Of a stretch of DNA of 43,409 bases, positions 7,026 to 15,540 are shown piece by piece. Position numbers and translations under genes: made by a program. The stretch is from the NCBI GenBank assembly GCA_910579125.1, contig CAJTTH010000002.1, positions 1 through 43,409 on the forward strand, in the 5' to 3' direction. The notes under the pieces were generated by a model that was given only the letters and a program-made list of their open reading frames with translations, made no database searches and was not told the origin of the DNA. The stretch comes from an uncultured Oscillospiraceae bacterium. GTDB lineage: Bacteria > Bacillota > Clostridia > Oscillospirales > Ruminococcaceae. The first letter of the stretch is position 1, and every line of letters begins with the position of its first letter.

Positions 7026-7973
7026 ATGATGAGCTTTGTTTCGTATCTGGTAAACGGGTTGAGCCTTGGCTCGATCTACGCGCTGATAGCGCTCGGCTAT
7101 ACCATGGTCTACGGTATCGCCAAAATGCTGAACTTCGCGCACGGTGACATTATAATGGTGGGCGGCTATGCGGCGCTTATCACAATGGCAACGACATGGT
7201 GCCCCGTATGGCTTGCGATAATTATCGCGGTCGTTGTGTGCACGGTGCTCGGCGTGGTCATCGAAAAGGTTGCGTACAAGCCCTTACGCGGCGCTCCTCC
7301 GCTTGCCGTGCTTATCACGGCTATCGGTGTGAGCTATCTGCTGCAGAACGTCGCGCTGCTCACGCAGTCCGCCAACCCGAAAACCTTTACCTCTATCGCG
7401 GCAGGCGCGCCTCCGTTCCTGCTCGTATTCGACGGACAAGCTCCGCTGTTTTTTACGGCGGTCAAGGACAGCCCATACGGCGACTTGAAGCCGATGCTCA
7501 CCATTTCCATGGAGACTTTCCTTGCGATCACGGTGTCGATAGTTATTATGGTGCTGCTTACGCTGTTCATCAACAAGACCAAGGCGGGCAAGGCGATGCT
7601 CGCGTGTTCGGAGGACAAGGGCGCGGCGCAGCTTATGGGCATTAACGTAAACGGTACGATAACACTGACGTTCGCTATCGGCTCGGCGCTTGCGGCGGTC
7701 GCGGCGGTGCTGATGTGCTCGACCTATCCGCAGATCACGCCCTACACGGGTTCTATGCCCGGCATAAAGGCGTTCGTCGCGGCGGTATTCGGCGGTATCG
7801 GCAGCATTCCCGGCGCTATGATAGGCGGCGTGCTGCTGGGTGTTATCGAACAGCTGTCCAAGGCTTACATAAGCTCGCAGCTTTCGGACGCTATCGTATT
7901 CCTTGTGCTGATCATAGTTCTCGTCGTTCGTCCTACGGGAATTATGGGCAAGAAGATAAACGAAAAGGTTTAA
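7026..7973 (+). CDS. livH: Branched-chain amino-acid ABC permease LivH
   Basis: Integral membrane permease of 315 residues (BPD_transp_2 family). The N-terminus, with YALIALGYTMVYGIAKMLNFAHGDI at about residues 19-43, is the hallmark of LivH. It has about eight hydrophobic segments. The cytoplasmic coupling loop that meets the ATPases is in the GSIPGAMIGG region near residue 260. With LivM it forms the membrane channel. GGAG lies about 10 nt before the ATG at 7026; a second ATG immediately follows at 7029. It is followed directly by livM, whose ribosome site overlaps this stop codon. Confidence 0.93.
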   Translation: MMSFVSYLVNGLSLGSIYALIALGYTMVYGIAKMLNFAHGDIIMVGGYAALITMATTWCPVWLAIIIAVVVCTVLGVVIEKVAYKPLRGAPPLAVLITAIGVSYLLQNVALLTQSANPKTFTSIAAGAPPFLLVFDGQAPLFFTAVKDSPYGDLKPMLTISMETFLAITVSIVIMVLLTLFINKTKAGKAMLACSEDKGAAQLMGINVNGTITLTFAIGSALAAVAAVLMCSTYPQITPYTGSMPGIKAFVAAVFGGIGSIPGAMIGGVLLGVIEQLSKAYISSQLSDAIVFLVLIIVLVVRPTGIMGKKINEKV

Positions 7974-7983
7974 GGTGGTCATT

Positions 7984-9066
7984 ATGAGAAAGCAAACAAA
8001 AAATAACCTTATCACCTTTGCGGGCACGGCAGTTCTGTTTTTCACTTTCGCGGCGCTGTCGCAGGCGGGAGTGCTGAACAATATGATAACGGGCTTGCTC
8101 GTGCCGATCGGCATTTATGTAATTCTGGCGATCTCGCTTAATCTGACGGTCGGAGTGCTCGGCGAGCTGTCGTTGGGGCACGCGGGCTTTATGTGCGTGG
8201 GCGCTTACGTTTCGGGAACGGTCTCGTTGGTGATACAAAATTCGCCGAACCTTAACGTTCCCGACTGGCTGCGGTTTACTGTCGCGATAATTCTCGGCGG
8301 AGTAATGGCAGCGGTTTTCGGCGTGCTTATCGGAATACCCGTTCTTCGTCTGCGCGGAGACTATCTGGCTATCGTTACACTCGGTTTCGGCGAGATAATG
8401 AAGTCGCTTGCCAACAACATTTACCTCGTTATGGACAACAACGGGCTGCATTTCGGCTTTACACAGGCGCCTGAGCTTGCCGAAAATTCCGAGGGCGCGA
8501 ACGAGCTGCTGCGCGGTCCTATCGGAATGGCGGCGCCGCAGGATACCAATATCTGGATAGTGACGGTAGTTTTGCTGATCTGTCTGGCGATACTGATGAT
8601 GTTTATCGACAGCAAATCGGGGCGCGCGTGTATGGCAGTCCGCGACAACTACATTGCGGCGCAGTCTGTGGGTATCAACGTCACTAAGTTCAGGCTTATG
8701 GCGTTTACGATCTCGGCGGCTATCGCCGGCGTTGCGGGAGCGCTCTATTCGCACTCCATATCGCTGCTGGCGGCGAAAAAATTCGACTACAACCTGTCGA
8801 TACTGATACTCGTATTCGTGGTGCTCGGAGGACTGGGCAGTCTGCGCGGTTCGATAATTGCGACGATAATTCTGTACGCGCTCCCCGAAATATTCCGCGA
8901 GGTCGGCAACTACCGTATGCTGATATACGCTATCGTGCTTATCGGCATGATGATCTTCAACAACGCTCCGTTCTTCGTTCAGTTAAGAGAACGCATCGGC
9001 GCGTCCGCTCCCGTACAAAAGTTCAAGGGGATTTTCAAGAAAAAGAATGCGGGAGGTGCCGAGTAA
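7984..9066 (+). CDS. livM: Branched-chain amino-acid ABC permease LivM
   Basis: Second permease of the transporter, 360 residues with about ten membrane segments. It carries the LivM-typical blocks SLNLTVGVLGELSLGHAGF and GLGSLRGSIIAT. I chose the ATG at 7984 because AAGGTGG (overlapping the livH stop) lies five nt upstream; a GTG at 7975 lies inside that ribosome site. A hydrophilic tail of about 25 residues ends the protein. The stop codon is directly adjacent to the livG start, which suggests coupled translation. Confidence 0.93.
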   Translation: MRKQTKNNLITFAGTAVLFFTFAALSQAGVLNNMITGLLVPIGIYVILAISLNLTVGVLGELSLGHAGFMCVGAYVSGTVSLVIQNSPNLNVPDWLRFTVAIILGGVMAAVFGVLIGIPVLRLRGDYLAIVTLGFGEIMKSLANNIYLVMDNNGLHFGFTQAPELAENSEGANELLRGPIGMAAPQDTNIWIVTVVLLICLAILMMFIDSKSGRACMAVRDNYIAAQSVGINVTKFRLMAFTISAAIAGVAGALYSHSISLLAAKKFDYNLSILILVFVVLGGLGSLRGSIIATIILYALPEIFREVGNYRMLIYAIVLIGMMIFNNAPFFVQLRERIGASAPVQKFKGIFKKKNAGGAE

Positions 9067-9840
9067 ATGAGCGAAAAAAGTACTTCCATGCTCGAAGTAA
9101 AAGAGCTGTCGATACAATTCGGCGGTCTGCGTGCGGTCGACGGGCTGAATATGCGTGTAAAAAAAGGGCAGCTTTACGGGCTTATCGGACCTAACGGCGC
9201 GGGTAAGACTACCGTGTTCAATATGCTCACGGGCGTGTACAAGCCCACCTCGGGCGGCATTTTCCTCGACGGCGCGAACATCACGGGAAAATCGCCTGTG
9301 GAAATAAACAAGAGCGGCATTGCAAGAACGTTCCAGAATATCCGCTTGTTCAAGGCGATGAGCGTGCTCGACAACGTTAAGGTGGGAATGCAGAACCGAA
9401 CGAAGTACACGACGATAGAGGGCATTCTCCGACTGCCGCGTTATTTTAAAGAGGAAAAACAGATGAACGAAAAGGCGGTTGAGCTGCTTAAGGTTTTTGA
9501 TCTTGACGGCGAAAAGGACGCGCTTTCGGCTAATCTCCCATACGGCAAGCAGAGAAAGCTCGAGATCGCGAGAGCACTCGCGACAAATCCGAAGCTGCTG
9601 CTTCTCGACGAGCCCGCGGCGGGCATGAATCCGAATGAGACCGCGGAGCTTATGGACACTATCCGTTTTGTACGGGAAAAATTCGATATGACGATTTTGC
9701 TGATAGAGCACGATATGAAGCTGGTCGCGGGTATCTGCGAAGAGCTTACCGTGCTGAACTTCGGGCAGGAGCTTGCGCAGGGCGAGACCTCGGCGGTGCT
9801 CAACGACCCAAAGGTAATCACCGCCTACTTGGGCGATTAA
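9067..9840 (+). CDS. livG: Branched-chain amino-acid ABC ATPase LivG
   Basis: Cytoplasmic ATPase of 257 residues. Walker A is GPNGAGKT near residue 42. The Q-loop is FQNIRLFKAMSVLDNV. The signature motif appears as LPYGKQRKLEIARAL rather than LSGGQ, which is normal for LivG. Walker B is LLLLDEPAAGMNP, with the H-loop at LIEHDM. The LivG-specific C-terminal tail is present. No gap separates it from livM. The start ATG has GGGAGG about 10 nt upstream inside the end of livM. Confidence 0.94.
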   Translation: MSEKSTSMLEVKELSIQFGGLRAVDGLNMRVKKGQLYGLIGPNGAGKTTVFNMLTGVYKPTSGGIFLDGANITGKSPVEINKSGIARTFQNIRLFKAMSVLDNVKVGMQNRTKYTTIEGILRLPRYFKEEKQMNEKAVELLKVFDLDGEKDALSANLPYGKQRKLEIARALATNPKLLLLDEPAAGMNPNETAELMDTIRFVREKFDMTILLIEHDMKLVAGICEELTVLNFGQELAQGETSAVLNDPKVITAYLGD

Positions 9841-9853
9841 GGGGGCGCTGTAT

Positions 9854-10564
9854 ATGTCAATGCTGGAAATTGAAAATCTGGAGGTATACTACGGCGCTAT
9901 CAACGCGATCAAGGGTATTTCCTTTAACGTGGAGCAAGGGGAGGTCATCGCGCTTATAGGCGCGAACGGCGCGGGCAAGACGACTATTCTGCATACGATA
10001 ACAGGGCTTGTTTCGTCGAAGCACGGGTCGATAAAATTCGGCGGCAGGGAGCTTACAAAAACGCCCGCGCATAAGATAGTAGCAATGGGCATGGCGCACG
10101 TTCCCGAGGGGCGGCGTGTGTTCGCGCAGCTTTCGGTGTACGAGAACCTTATGCTCGGCGCGTACACGCGCAAGGACAAGGCGGAGATAAACGAGAGCAT
10201 AGAGCGCGTTTACGAGCGCTTTCCGAGATTAAAGGAGCGCCGTAATCAGTCGGCGGGAACGCTCTCGGGCGGCGAGCAGCAAATGCTCGCAATGGGCAGA
10301 GCGCTGATGTCGAAGCCGTCGATAATCCTTATGGACGAACCGTCAATGGGTCTTTCACCGCTCTACGTAAGCGAGATTTTCGATATTATCGAGGAGATAA
10401 ACAAGTCGGGAACGACCGTGCTGCTGGTCGAGCAGAACGCGAAAAAGGCGTTGTCAATCGCGAACAGAGCCTACGTTCTGGAGACGGGTAAAATAGCGCT
10501 GTCCGGCGACGCGCACGAGCTTATGGACAACGAACAGGTCAAGAAAGCGTATCTGGGAGAATAG
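9854..10564 (+). CDS. livF: Branched-chain amino-acid ABC ATPase LivF
   Basis: Second ATPase of 236 residues. Walker A is GANGAGKTT near residue 37. The signature motif is LSGGEQQMLAMGRALM, Walker B is ILMDEPSMGLSP, and the switch region is VLLVEQN with Gln-Asn in place of His, as is usual for LivF. It pairs with LivG to drive LivHM. The gap to livG is 13 nt and contains the GGGGG ribosome site; the next gene follows after 3 nt. Confidence 0.94.
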   Translation: MSMLEIENLEVYYGAINAIKGISFNVEQGEVIALIGANGAGKTTILHTITGLVSSKHGSIKFGGRELTKTPAHKIVAMGMAHVPEGRRVFAQLSVYENLMLGAYTRKDKAEINESIERVYERFPRLKERRNQSAGTLSGGEQQMLAMGRALMSKPSIILMDEPSMGLSPLYVSEIFDIIEEINKSGTTVLLVEQNAKKALSIANRAYVLETGKIALSGDAHELMDNEQVKKAYLGE

Positions 10565-10567
10565 TTT

Positions 10568-11188
10568 ATGGATAAAAAATTTGTTATTACTATCGCGCGC
10601 GGCTACGGCAGCGGCGGACGCACTATCGGGCAGATGCTGTCCGAAAAGCTCGGCATTGAGTTTTACGACAAGGATCTGATAAAGCTCGCGTCCGAGGAGA
10701 GCGGCATAAACGAGGCGCTTTTCGGACAGACGGACGAAAAGACCAAGGCGGGCGTTTTCGGGAAAACGGGCGTATATAAGGGCGGCGTTATCTCTCCTGA
10801 CAAGAAATCGTTCACGTCCGAGGAGAATTTGTTCAACTATCAGGCAATGGTGATGAAAAAGCTCGCGGACGAGAAGTCGTGCATAATTGTCGGACGCTGC
10901 GCGGATTTCGTGCTGAGCGGTCGCGAGAACGTCGTGCGCGTATTTGTTTATGCGGACGAGGAAAACTGCGTTAAGAACATCGCCGACGTTAAGGGCATTA
11001 CCGACCGCCGCGAGGCTCTGAAAAAAATGTCCTCGATTGACAAGGAGCGCGCGGCATACTACAAGGCGCACACAGGCAGAGAGTGGATAGACGCGCGCAA
11101 CTACGATTTGTGCCTTAACAGCGGTGATCTCGGCTTTGACAAGTGCGTGGATATTATCGTCAGCTATATAAAGATAAAGTTAGGGTGA
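10568..11188 (+). CDS. Cytidylate kinase-like family protein
   Basis: Protein of 206 residues of the Cytidylate_kin2 type (PF13189-like), common in Clostridia and of uncertain substrate. The P-loop region is IARGYGSGGRTIGQML (residues ~8-23), followed by GIEFYDKDLI, as in nucleotide monophosphate kinases. ADFVLSGRENVVRVFVYAD gives the central strand, and the DKERAAYYKAHTGREW segment resembles the lid. It is not the housekeeping Cmk, which is longer and has a different core. It is cotranscribed with the liv genes (3-nt gap), but no functional link to transport is evident. The next, broken reading frame overlaps its stop as GTGA. Confidence 0.8.
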   Translation: MDKKFVITIARGYGSGGRTIGQMLSEKLGIEFYDKDLIKLASEESGINEALFGQTDEKTKAGVFGKTGVYKGGVISPDKKSFTSEENLFNYQAMVMKKLADEKSCIIVGRCADFVLSGRENVVRVFVYADEENCVKNIADVKGITDRREALKKMSSIDKERAAYYKAHTGREWIDARNYDLCLNSGDLGFDKCVDIIVSYIKIKLG

Positions 11189-11498
11189 GCAGCACGGTGA
11201 AACGCGCGGTTATCGGCTATTGCACAGCGTTCGGGAATATGTTCCTTGCGCACGGGTTATCCTTTGTGTCGCTCGCACTGATCAATTTTTTCACCCCCGG
11301 GAACAGATACCTGTCGTTATACTTGTTTAAGCGCTGCAATTGGCGGCGAATATCGCGCTGCATTTCACGATACTTTTTTCGGTGATTTATTACACATTAT
11401 TCAGAAAGCGCGTCGGCGAATTGTTCTTTTTTTATACGCTTAGTATAGTGCTTGTCGTTGCTATACCGGCGGGGATTATTTTGCTGAGTCCCGTCTAA
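11185..11498 (+). pseudogene. Small membrane protein broken by a frameshift
   Basis: Two overlapping frames together read as one protein of about 105 residues. The first part starts at GTG 11185 (overlapping the previous stop as GTGA) or GTG 11197 (AGGGTGA upstream). It encodes about 45-49 residues with one membrane segment, ending near LYLFK at 11331. The second part runs in the -1 frame from GCG 11331 to TAA 11496-11498, with two further membrane segments (IALHFTILFSVIYYTLF and TLSIVLVVAIPAGIILL). A single-base loss near 11325-11335 would explain it. Programmed slippage is unlikely, because the -1 frame has a TAA right at 11328-11330 and there is no slippery heptamer. It could also be an assembly error. 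No family is recognised. Confidence 0.55.
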
Positions 11499-11507
11499 TA
11501 ATATAAA

Positions 11508-11545
11508 GCGCCGTCCCCGAATAGAGGGCGGCGCGGATTTTACAA
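11508..11545 (+). terminator. Terminator of the liv operon
   Basis: Nine-pair stem GCGCCGTCC/GGGCGGCGC (one G-T pair), nine-base loop, then GGATTTTAC. It lies 10 nt after the last stop. Confidence 0.65.
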
Positions 11546-11563
11546 TAAATTTCCGCGGCGGTC

Positions 11564-11592
11564 TTTACAAATCCGCAGGAATGTGGTATAAT
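11564..11592 (+). promoter_or_regulatory. Promoter of aminotransferase-trpS unit
   Basis: TTTACA (11564-11569), 17-bp spacer, TATAAT (11587-11592). Confidence 0.7.
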
Positions 11593-11631
11593 TACAATGT
11601 ATGCAAAGGCAAAAAAACGGGAGGTAATAAT

Positions 11632-12819
11632 ATGCTGAAACCCTTTTCAAATAAAGTCGCGGGGCTTGCGCCGTCGGCGATACGCGAGATATTGAAGTTC
11701 ACCGCCGACCCCGAGGTGATAAGCTTTGCGGCGGGAAATCCCGCGCCAGAGGCGTTTCCCGTGGATACGATAGCAAAGCTCTCCGCGGAAATATTCGCGA
11801 CCGAACCCGTAAACGCGCTCCAATACTCCGTAACAGAGGGATATATGCCGCTGCGCAAGTGGCTGGAGAGCGATCTGCGCTCCAAGGATATGTTCGCGGA
11901 AAACGATATGGTCATAGTGACGGCGGGCGCGCAGCAGGCTATCGAGGTCATCGCGAAGATACTTTGTAACGAGGGCGACGTTATTTTGTGCGAGGATCCG
12001 AGCTTTATCGGTTCGCTGAACGCGTTCAGGAGCTACGGTGTGCGGCTCGTGGGAGTTGCCGCCGACAAGGACGGAATAATCCCCGAACGGCTGGAGGAGG
12101 CGCTCAAAGCCGAACCGAACACGAAATTCCTCTACACGATACCGAACTTCCAGAACCCGACGGGCAACACGACGACGCTCGAACGCAGAAAAGCGGTGCT
12201 GGAGCTTGCCAAAAAGTACGGAATTTACATTCTTGAGGACAACCCCTACGGCGACCTCCGCTTCGCGGGAACGCCCGTACCGAGCTTCAAATCGCTTGAC
12301 ACAACGAATAACGTGCTGTATGCGGGGACATTCTCGAAGGTGCTTGCCCCGGGGCTGCGTGTCGGCTATCTCTGCGGAGTAGCCGAGCTTGTTCAGAAAG
12401 CGGTCGTCGGACTGCAAACCAGCACCGTCCACACGAATATATGGGCGCAGATGCTCGCGTATAAATTTGTTACCACCGTCGATTTCGGCGAACATCTTAA
12501 ACACCTGCAAGGCGTTTACCGCGCAAAATACAAGCGTATGGCGGACGCTCTGCACGCGGAAATGCCCGACTGCGTTAAATACTCCGAGCCCGAGGGCGGG
12601 CTGTTTATCTGGGCGACGATTCCCGAGAAATATGATATGAACGCGTTCTGCACCGAAGCCGTTCACCAAAAGGTCGCGGTCGTGCCGGGAAACGCGTTCC
12701 TCGCGGACGAAAACGGTGTTTCGCATTCGTTCAGACTGAACTTCTCCACCCCGACCGACGAGCAAATAGACAAGGGCGTGGATATTCTCGGCAAATGCGC
12801 CAAGGAATTTTTCAAGTAA
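11632..12819 (+). CDS. PLP-dependent class I/II aminotransferase
   Basis: Cytoplasmic fold-type I aminotransferase of 395 residues, of the PLP-dependent group related to 2-aminoadipate transaminase and the C-terminal half of MocR proteins, but without a DNA-binding domain. Visible features are TAGAQQAIEV (cofactor phosphate contact, residues 98-107), NFQNPTGN (172-179), EDNPYGDLRF (202-211, Asp and Tyr for the PLP ring), and GTFSKVLAPGLRVGY with the Schiff-base Lys at 236. An Arg in HSFRLNFS near the C-terminus binds the substrate carboxylate. GGGAGG precedes the ATG at 11632; the in-frame ATG at 11581 lies in the promoter. It shares a transcript with trpS (17-nt gap). The exact substrate is not determinable. 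Confidence 0.88.
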   Translation: MLKPFSNKVAGLAPSAIREILKFTADPEVISFAAGNPAPEAFPVDTIAKLSAEIFATEPVNALQYSVTEGYMPLRKWLESDLRSKDMFAENDMVIVTAGAQQAIEVIAKILCNEGDVILCEDPSFIGSLNAFRSYGVRLVGVAADKDGIIPERLEEALKAEPNTKFLYTIPNFQNPTGNTTTLERRKAVLELAKKYGIYILEDNPYGDLRFAGTPVPSFKSLDTTNNVLYAGTFSKVLAPGLRVGYLCGVAELVQKAVVGLQTSTVHTNIWAQMLAYKFVTTVDFGEHLKHLQGVYRAKYKRMADALHAEMPDCVKYSEPEGGLFIWATIPEKYDMNAFCTEAVHQKVAVVPGNAFLADENGVSHSFRLNFSTPTDEQIDKGVDILGKCAKEFFK

Positions 12820-12836
12820 AAGGAGACTGACCTGAA

Positions 12837-13832
12837 ATGGAACAGAAAAAGAAGATATTAAGTCTTATCCAGCCCACCAACACACCGCACATCGGCAACT
12901 ATTTCGGCGCGATGTGCAATTGGATAAAAATGCAGGAGGAATTCGACTGCACCTACGGAGTAGCTGATCTGCATTCGCTCACCGTGCGGCAGAACCCCGT
13001 AAAGCTGCGCGCGCAGATAAAGGAAAGCTACGCGCTGCTGATAGCGTCGGGGCTCGATCCCGAAAAGTCGACGCTTTTCGTGCAGAGCCACAATCCTCAC
13101 CACTCGGAGCTTGCGTGGCTGCTCAACTGCTACACCCAGTTCGGCGAGCTGTCAAGAATGACCCAGTTCAAGGACAAATCCGCCAAGCACCCCGACAACA
13201 TCAACGCCGGGCTGTTTACGTATCCCGTGCTTATGGCGGCGGATATTCTGCTGTATCAGGCGGATATGGTGCCGGTCGGGGTCGACCAGATGCAGCATCT
13301 GGAGCTTGCGCGTAATATCTGCCAGCGCTTCAACGGCATTTACGGCGACGTTTTCACCATGCCCGAGGGATATATCACCAAGGCGACGGCAAAGGTAATG
13401 TCGCTCCAAGAACCGACAAAAAAGATGTCAAAGTCGGACGAGAACGTCAACGCGTCCGTTTCGGTGCTTGACGACCGCGACACGATAATCCGCAAGTTTA
13501 AGCGCGCCGTTACCGACAGCGAGACCGAAGTCTGCGCGCGCGAGGGCAAGGACGGCATAATCAACCTTATGTCGATTTACGGCGGCGCAACGGGCAAGAG
13601 CTTTGACGAGATCGAAGCCGAATTCAAGGGCAAGGGCTACGGCGATTTCAAGCTCGCGGTAGGCGAGGCGGTCGCGGACAAGCTTGCTCCCATGCAGGAG
13701 GAATACAAGCGCATTTCGGCGGACAAGGGCTACATTGAAAGCTGCATGAAGCAGGGCGCGGAAAAGGCTTACAAGGTCTCCCGCAAGACCTTGCAAAAGG
13801 TTCAGAAGAAGGTCGGATTTGTCATTCTTTAA
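12837..13832 (+). CDS. trpS: Tryptophanyl-tRNA synthetase
   Basis: Class I aminoacyl-tRNA synthetase of 331 residues that charges tRNA-Trp. The HIGH-type motif is TPHIGNY at residues 16-22 and the KMSKS motif is at 196-200. GVDQMQHLELARNI is the tryptophan-pocket region and is well conserved. Length is normal for the bacterial enzyme. AAGGAG lies 11 nt before the start. Only 17 nt separate it from the aminotransferase gene, so there is no room for a T-box leader of its own. Confidence 0.96.
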   Translation: MEQKKKILSLIQPTNTPHIGNYFGAMCNWIKMQEEFDCTYGVADLHSLTVRQNPVKLRAQIKESYALLIASGLDPEKSTLFVQSHNPHHSELAWLLNCYTQFGELSRMTQFKDKSAKHPDNINAGLFTYPVLMAADILLYQADMVPVGVDQMQHLELARNICQRFNGIYGDVFTMPEGYITKATAKVMSLQEPTKKMSKSDENVNASVSVLDDRDTIIRKFKRAVTDSETEVCAREGKDGIINLMSIYGGATGKSFDEIEAEFKGKGYGDFKLAVGEAVADKLAPMQEEYKRISADKGYIESCMKQGAEKAYKVSRKTLQKVQKKVGFVIL

Positions 13833-13918
13833 TATTGTGCAAAACGCAGAAAATCAAAGCGTTGAGATCGCCCGTATTGTGGGATTGAACAAAAATTTAT
13901 GATTTTTTAAAATATTAC

Positions 13919-13947
13919 TTGCATTTTTGGACAATTTCTGGTACAAT
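13919..13947 (+). promoter_or_regulatory. Promoter of rpmB
   Basis: TTGCAT (13919-13924), 17-bp spacer, TACAAT (13942-13947). Confidence 0.65.
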
Positions 13948-13994
13948 ATTATTTGTTACTGATAAAATATCTATCGGAAGGACGGTGTTATATA

Positions 13995-14183
13995 ATGGCT
14001 AAATGTGAGATCTGCGGCAAGAGTGTTGCTTTCGGCATTAAGGTTTCTCACTCTCACAGACGCAGCAACAGAACATTTAAACCGAATGTTAAGAAAGTAA
14101 AGGCTGTCGTAAACGGAACTCCTTGCAGAGTTAATGTTTGCTCGCGCTGCTTGCGTTCCAAGCTCGTTCAGAGAGCAGGTTAA
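13995..14183 (+). CDS. rpmB: 50S ribosomal protein L28
   Basis: Ribosomal protein bL28 of 62 residues. The N-terminus MAKCEICGKSVAFG and the basic VSHSHRRSNRTFKPNVKK segment are typical. It is the zinc-binding (C+) form, with two CxxC pairs: CEIC at residues 4-7 and CSRC near residue 52. The start at 13995 is fixed by this conserved N-terminus; GGAAGGA lies somewhat far (about 12 nt) upstream. It stands alone between its own promoter and a strong terminator. Confidence 0.96.
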   Translation: MAKCEICGKSVAFGIKVSHSHRRSNRTFKPNVKKVKAVVNGTPCRVNVCSRCLRSKLVQRAG

Positions 14184-14201
14184 ATTCGGAAAAAGTAAAC
14201 G

Positions 14202-14236
14202 GAACGTCCGCTGAATGTCGGGCGTTCTTTTATTTT
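14202..14236 (+). terminator. Terminator of rpmB
   Basis: Nine-pair stem GAACGTCCG/CGGGCGTTC (one T-G pair), eight-base loop, then TTTTATTTT. Confidence 0.85.
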
Positions 14237-14335
14237 CAGCGCGATTATTTTGCTGCGGCAAATCCGTTGACAATAACAAAACCGCATATCAAAATATAGT
14301 TAAATTGCTGAATTTTTAAAAATTCTCAAAATACT

Positions 14336-14365
14336 CTACAAACGGTAACTAAAATATGTTACAAT
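14336..14365 (+). promoter_or_regulatory. Possible promoter of tgt
   Basis: TACAAT at 14360-14365 with a poor -35 (CTACAA, 14336-14341) at 18 bp. I saw no preQ1 riboswitch-like motif in the 163-nt leader. Confidence 0.4.
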
Positions 14366-14399
14366 ACAATTAGGCAAGTAAATTTATCGGGAGACAAAT

Positions 14400-15536
14400 A
14401 TGTTTGAACTTAAGAAAACCGAAGGCAGCGCGCGTCGCGGAATTTTTCACACTCCGCACGGAGATATACAAACGCCGTTTTTCATGAACGTGGCGACCGC
14501 CGCCGCGATAAAAGGCGGCGTATCCTGTATGGATCTGCGGGAGCTTAAAACGCGTGTGGCGCTCTGCAATACATATCATCTGCACCTGCGCCCGGGAGAG
14601 GATATAGTTTATCAAATGGGCGGTCTGCACAAGTTTATGAACTGGGACAAGCCTATTCTCACGGACAGCGGCGGATTTCAGGTATTTTCTTTGTCCAAGC
14701 TGCGTAAAATTAAAGAGGAGGGCGTGTACTTCGCCTCGCACATTGACGGCAAGCGGCTGTTCATCGGTCCCGAGGAGAGTATGCGGATACAGTCGAAGTT
14801 CGGTTCTACGATAGCTATGGCGTTCGACGAGTGCATCGAAAACCCCGCGCCCGTCGATTACGTCCGCCAATCCGTGGCTCGCACGACGCGCTGGCTGGAG
14901 CGCTGCAAAACAGAGATGACACGGCTCAATTCGCTGCCCGGGACTATCAACAACAAGCAGCTTCTTTTCGCGATAAATCAGGGCGGAACTTACGATGATA
15001 TCCGTATCGAGCACATGAAAGTAATCGGCGAGATGGATCTTGACGGCTATGCTGTCGGCGGACTTGCGGTCGGAGAGCCTACCGACGTTATGTATCACAT
15101 TCTGGATATCGTGCTGCCTTACGCTCCCGTAAACAAGCCGCGCTATCTTATGGGCGTGGGAACTCCGTCGAATATAATCGAAGCGGTGTACCGCGGAGTG
15201 GATATGTTCGACTGCGTAATGCCGTCGCGCAACGCGCGTCACGCGACCGTGTTCACATGGAACGGCATAATGCACGCGACCAACGAGCGCTACAAGACCG
15301 ACGACCGTCCGCTTGACCCGAACTGCGATTGCCCCGCGTGCCGCAATTTCTCGCGCGCGTATATACGTCATCTGTTCAAGGCGGGGGAGCAGCTTGCGGG
15401 GCGGCTCGCGGTGCTGCATAATCTTTATTTCTACAATTCGCTCACGGACAGAATTTGCGAAGAGCTTGACAACGGCACGTTCACCGAATTTCGGAACAAG
15501 TATTCGCCGCTGCTGGCGTCTAAGATCGAGGATTAG
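14400..15536 (+). CDS. tgt: Queuine tRNA-ribosyltransferase
   Basis: tRNA-guanine transglycosylase of 378 residues, which exchanges G34 of GUN anticodons for the queuine precursor. Seen in the sequence: Asp-89 in DSGGFQVFSL (general base), Asp-271 in FDCVMPSRNARH (nucleophile), QGGTYDDIR, and the GGLAVGEP loop. The zinc site is NCDCPAC in the C-terminal third, with a downstream His. Length is normal. A GGGAG ribosome site lies about 9 nt upstream. The GNAT gene begins four nt after its stop, so the two are probably translated together. No queuosine synthesis gene is near. Confidence 0.96.
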   Translation: MFELKKTEGSARRGIFHTPHGDIQTPFFMNVATAAAIKGGVSCMDLRELKTRVALCNTYHLHLRPGEDIVYQMGGLHKFMNWDKPILTDSGGFQVFSLSKLRKIKEEGVYFASHIDGKRLFIGPEESMRIQSKFGSTIAMAFDECIENPAPVDYVRQSVARTTRWLERCKTEMTRLNSLPGTINNKQLLFAINQGGTYDDIRIEHMKVIGEMDLDGYAVGGLAVGEPTDVMYHILDIVLPYAPVNKPRYLMGVGTPSNIIEAVYRGVDMFDCVMPSRNARHATVFTWNGIMHATNERYKTDDRPLDPNCDCPACRNFSRAYIRHLFKAGEQLAGRLAVLHNLYFYNSLTDRICEELDNGTFTEFRNKYSPLLASKIED

Positions 15537-15540
15537 TGCA

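Noticed and set aside
7284..8754. Large minus-strand frames opposite livH and livM
   Set aside because: Shadow frames of clear transporter genes, rich in Arg/His with no family resemblance.
11322..11335. Programmed -1 frameshift in the small membrane protein
   Set aside because: No X-XXY-YYZ heptamer in frame, and the -1 frame has TAA at 11328-11330.
12820..12836. T-box leader for trpS
   Set aside because: Only 17 nt separate trpS from the preceding gene.
14237..14399. preQ1 riboswitch before tgt
   Set aside because: No compact hairpin with the A-rich pseudoknot tail could be seen.
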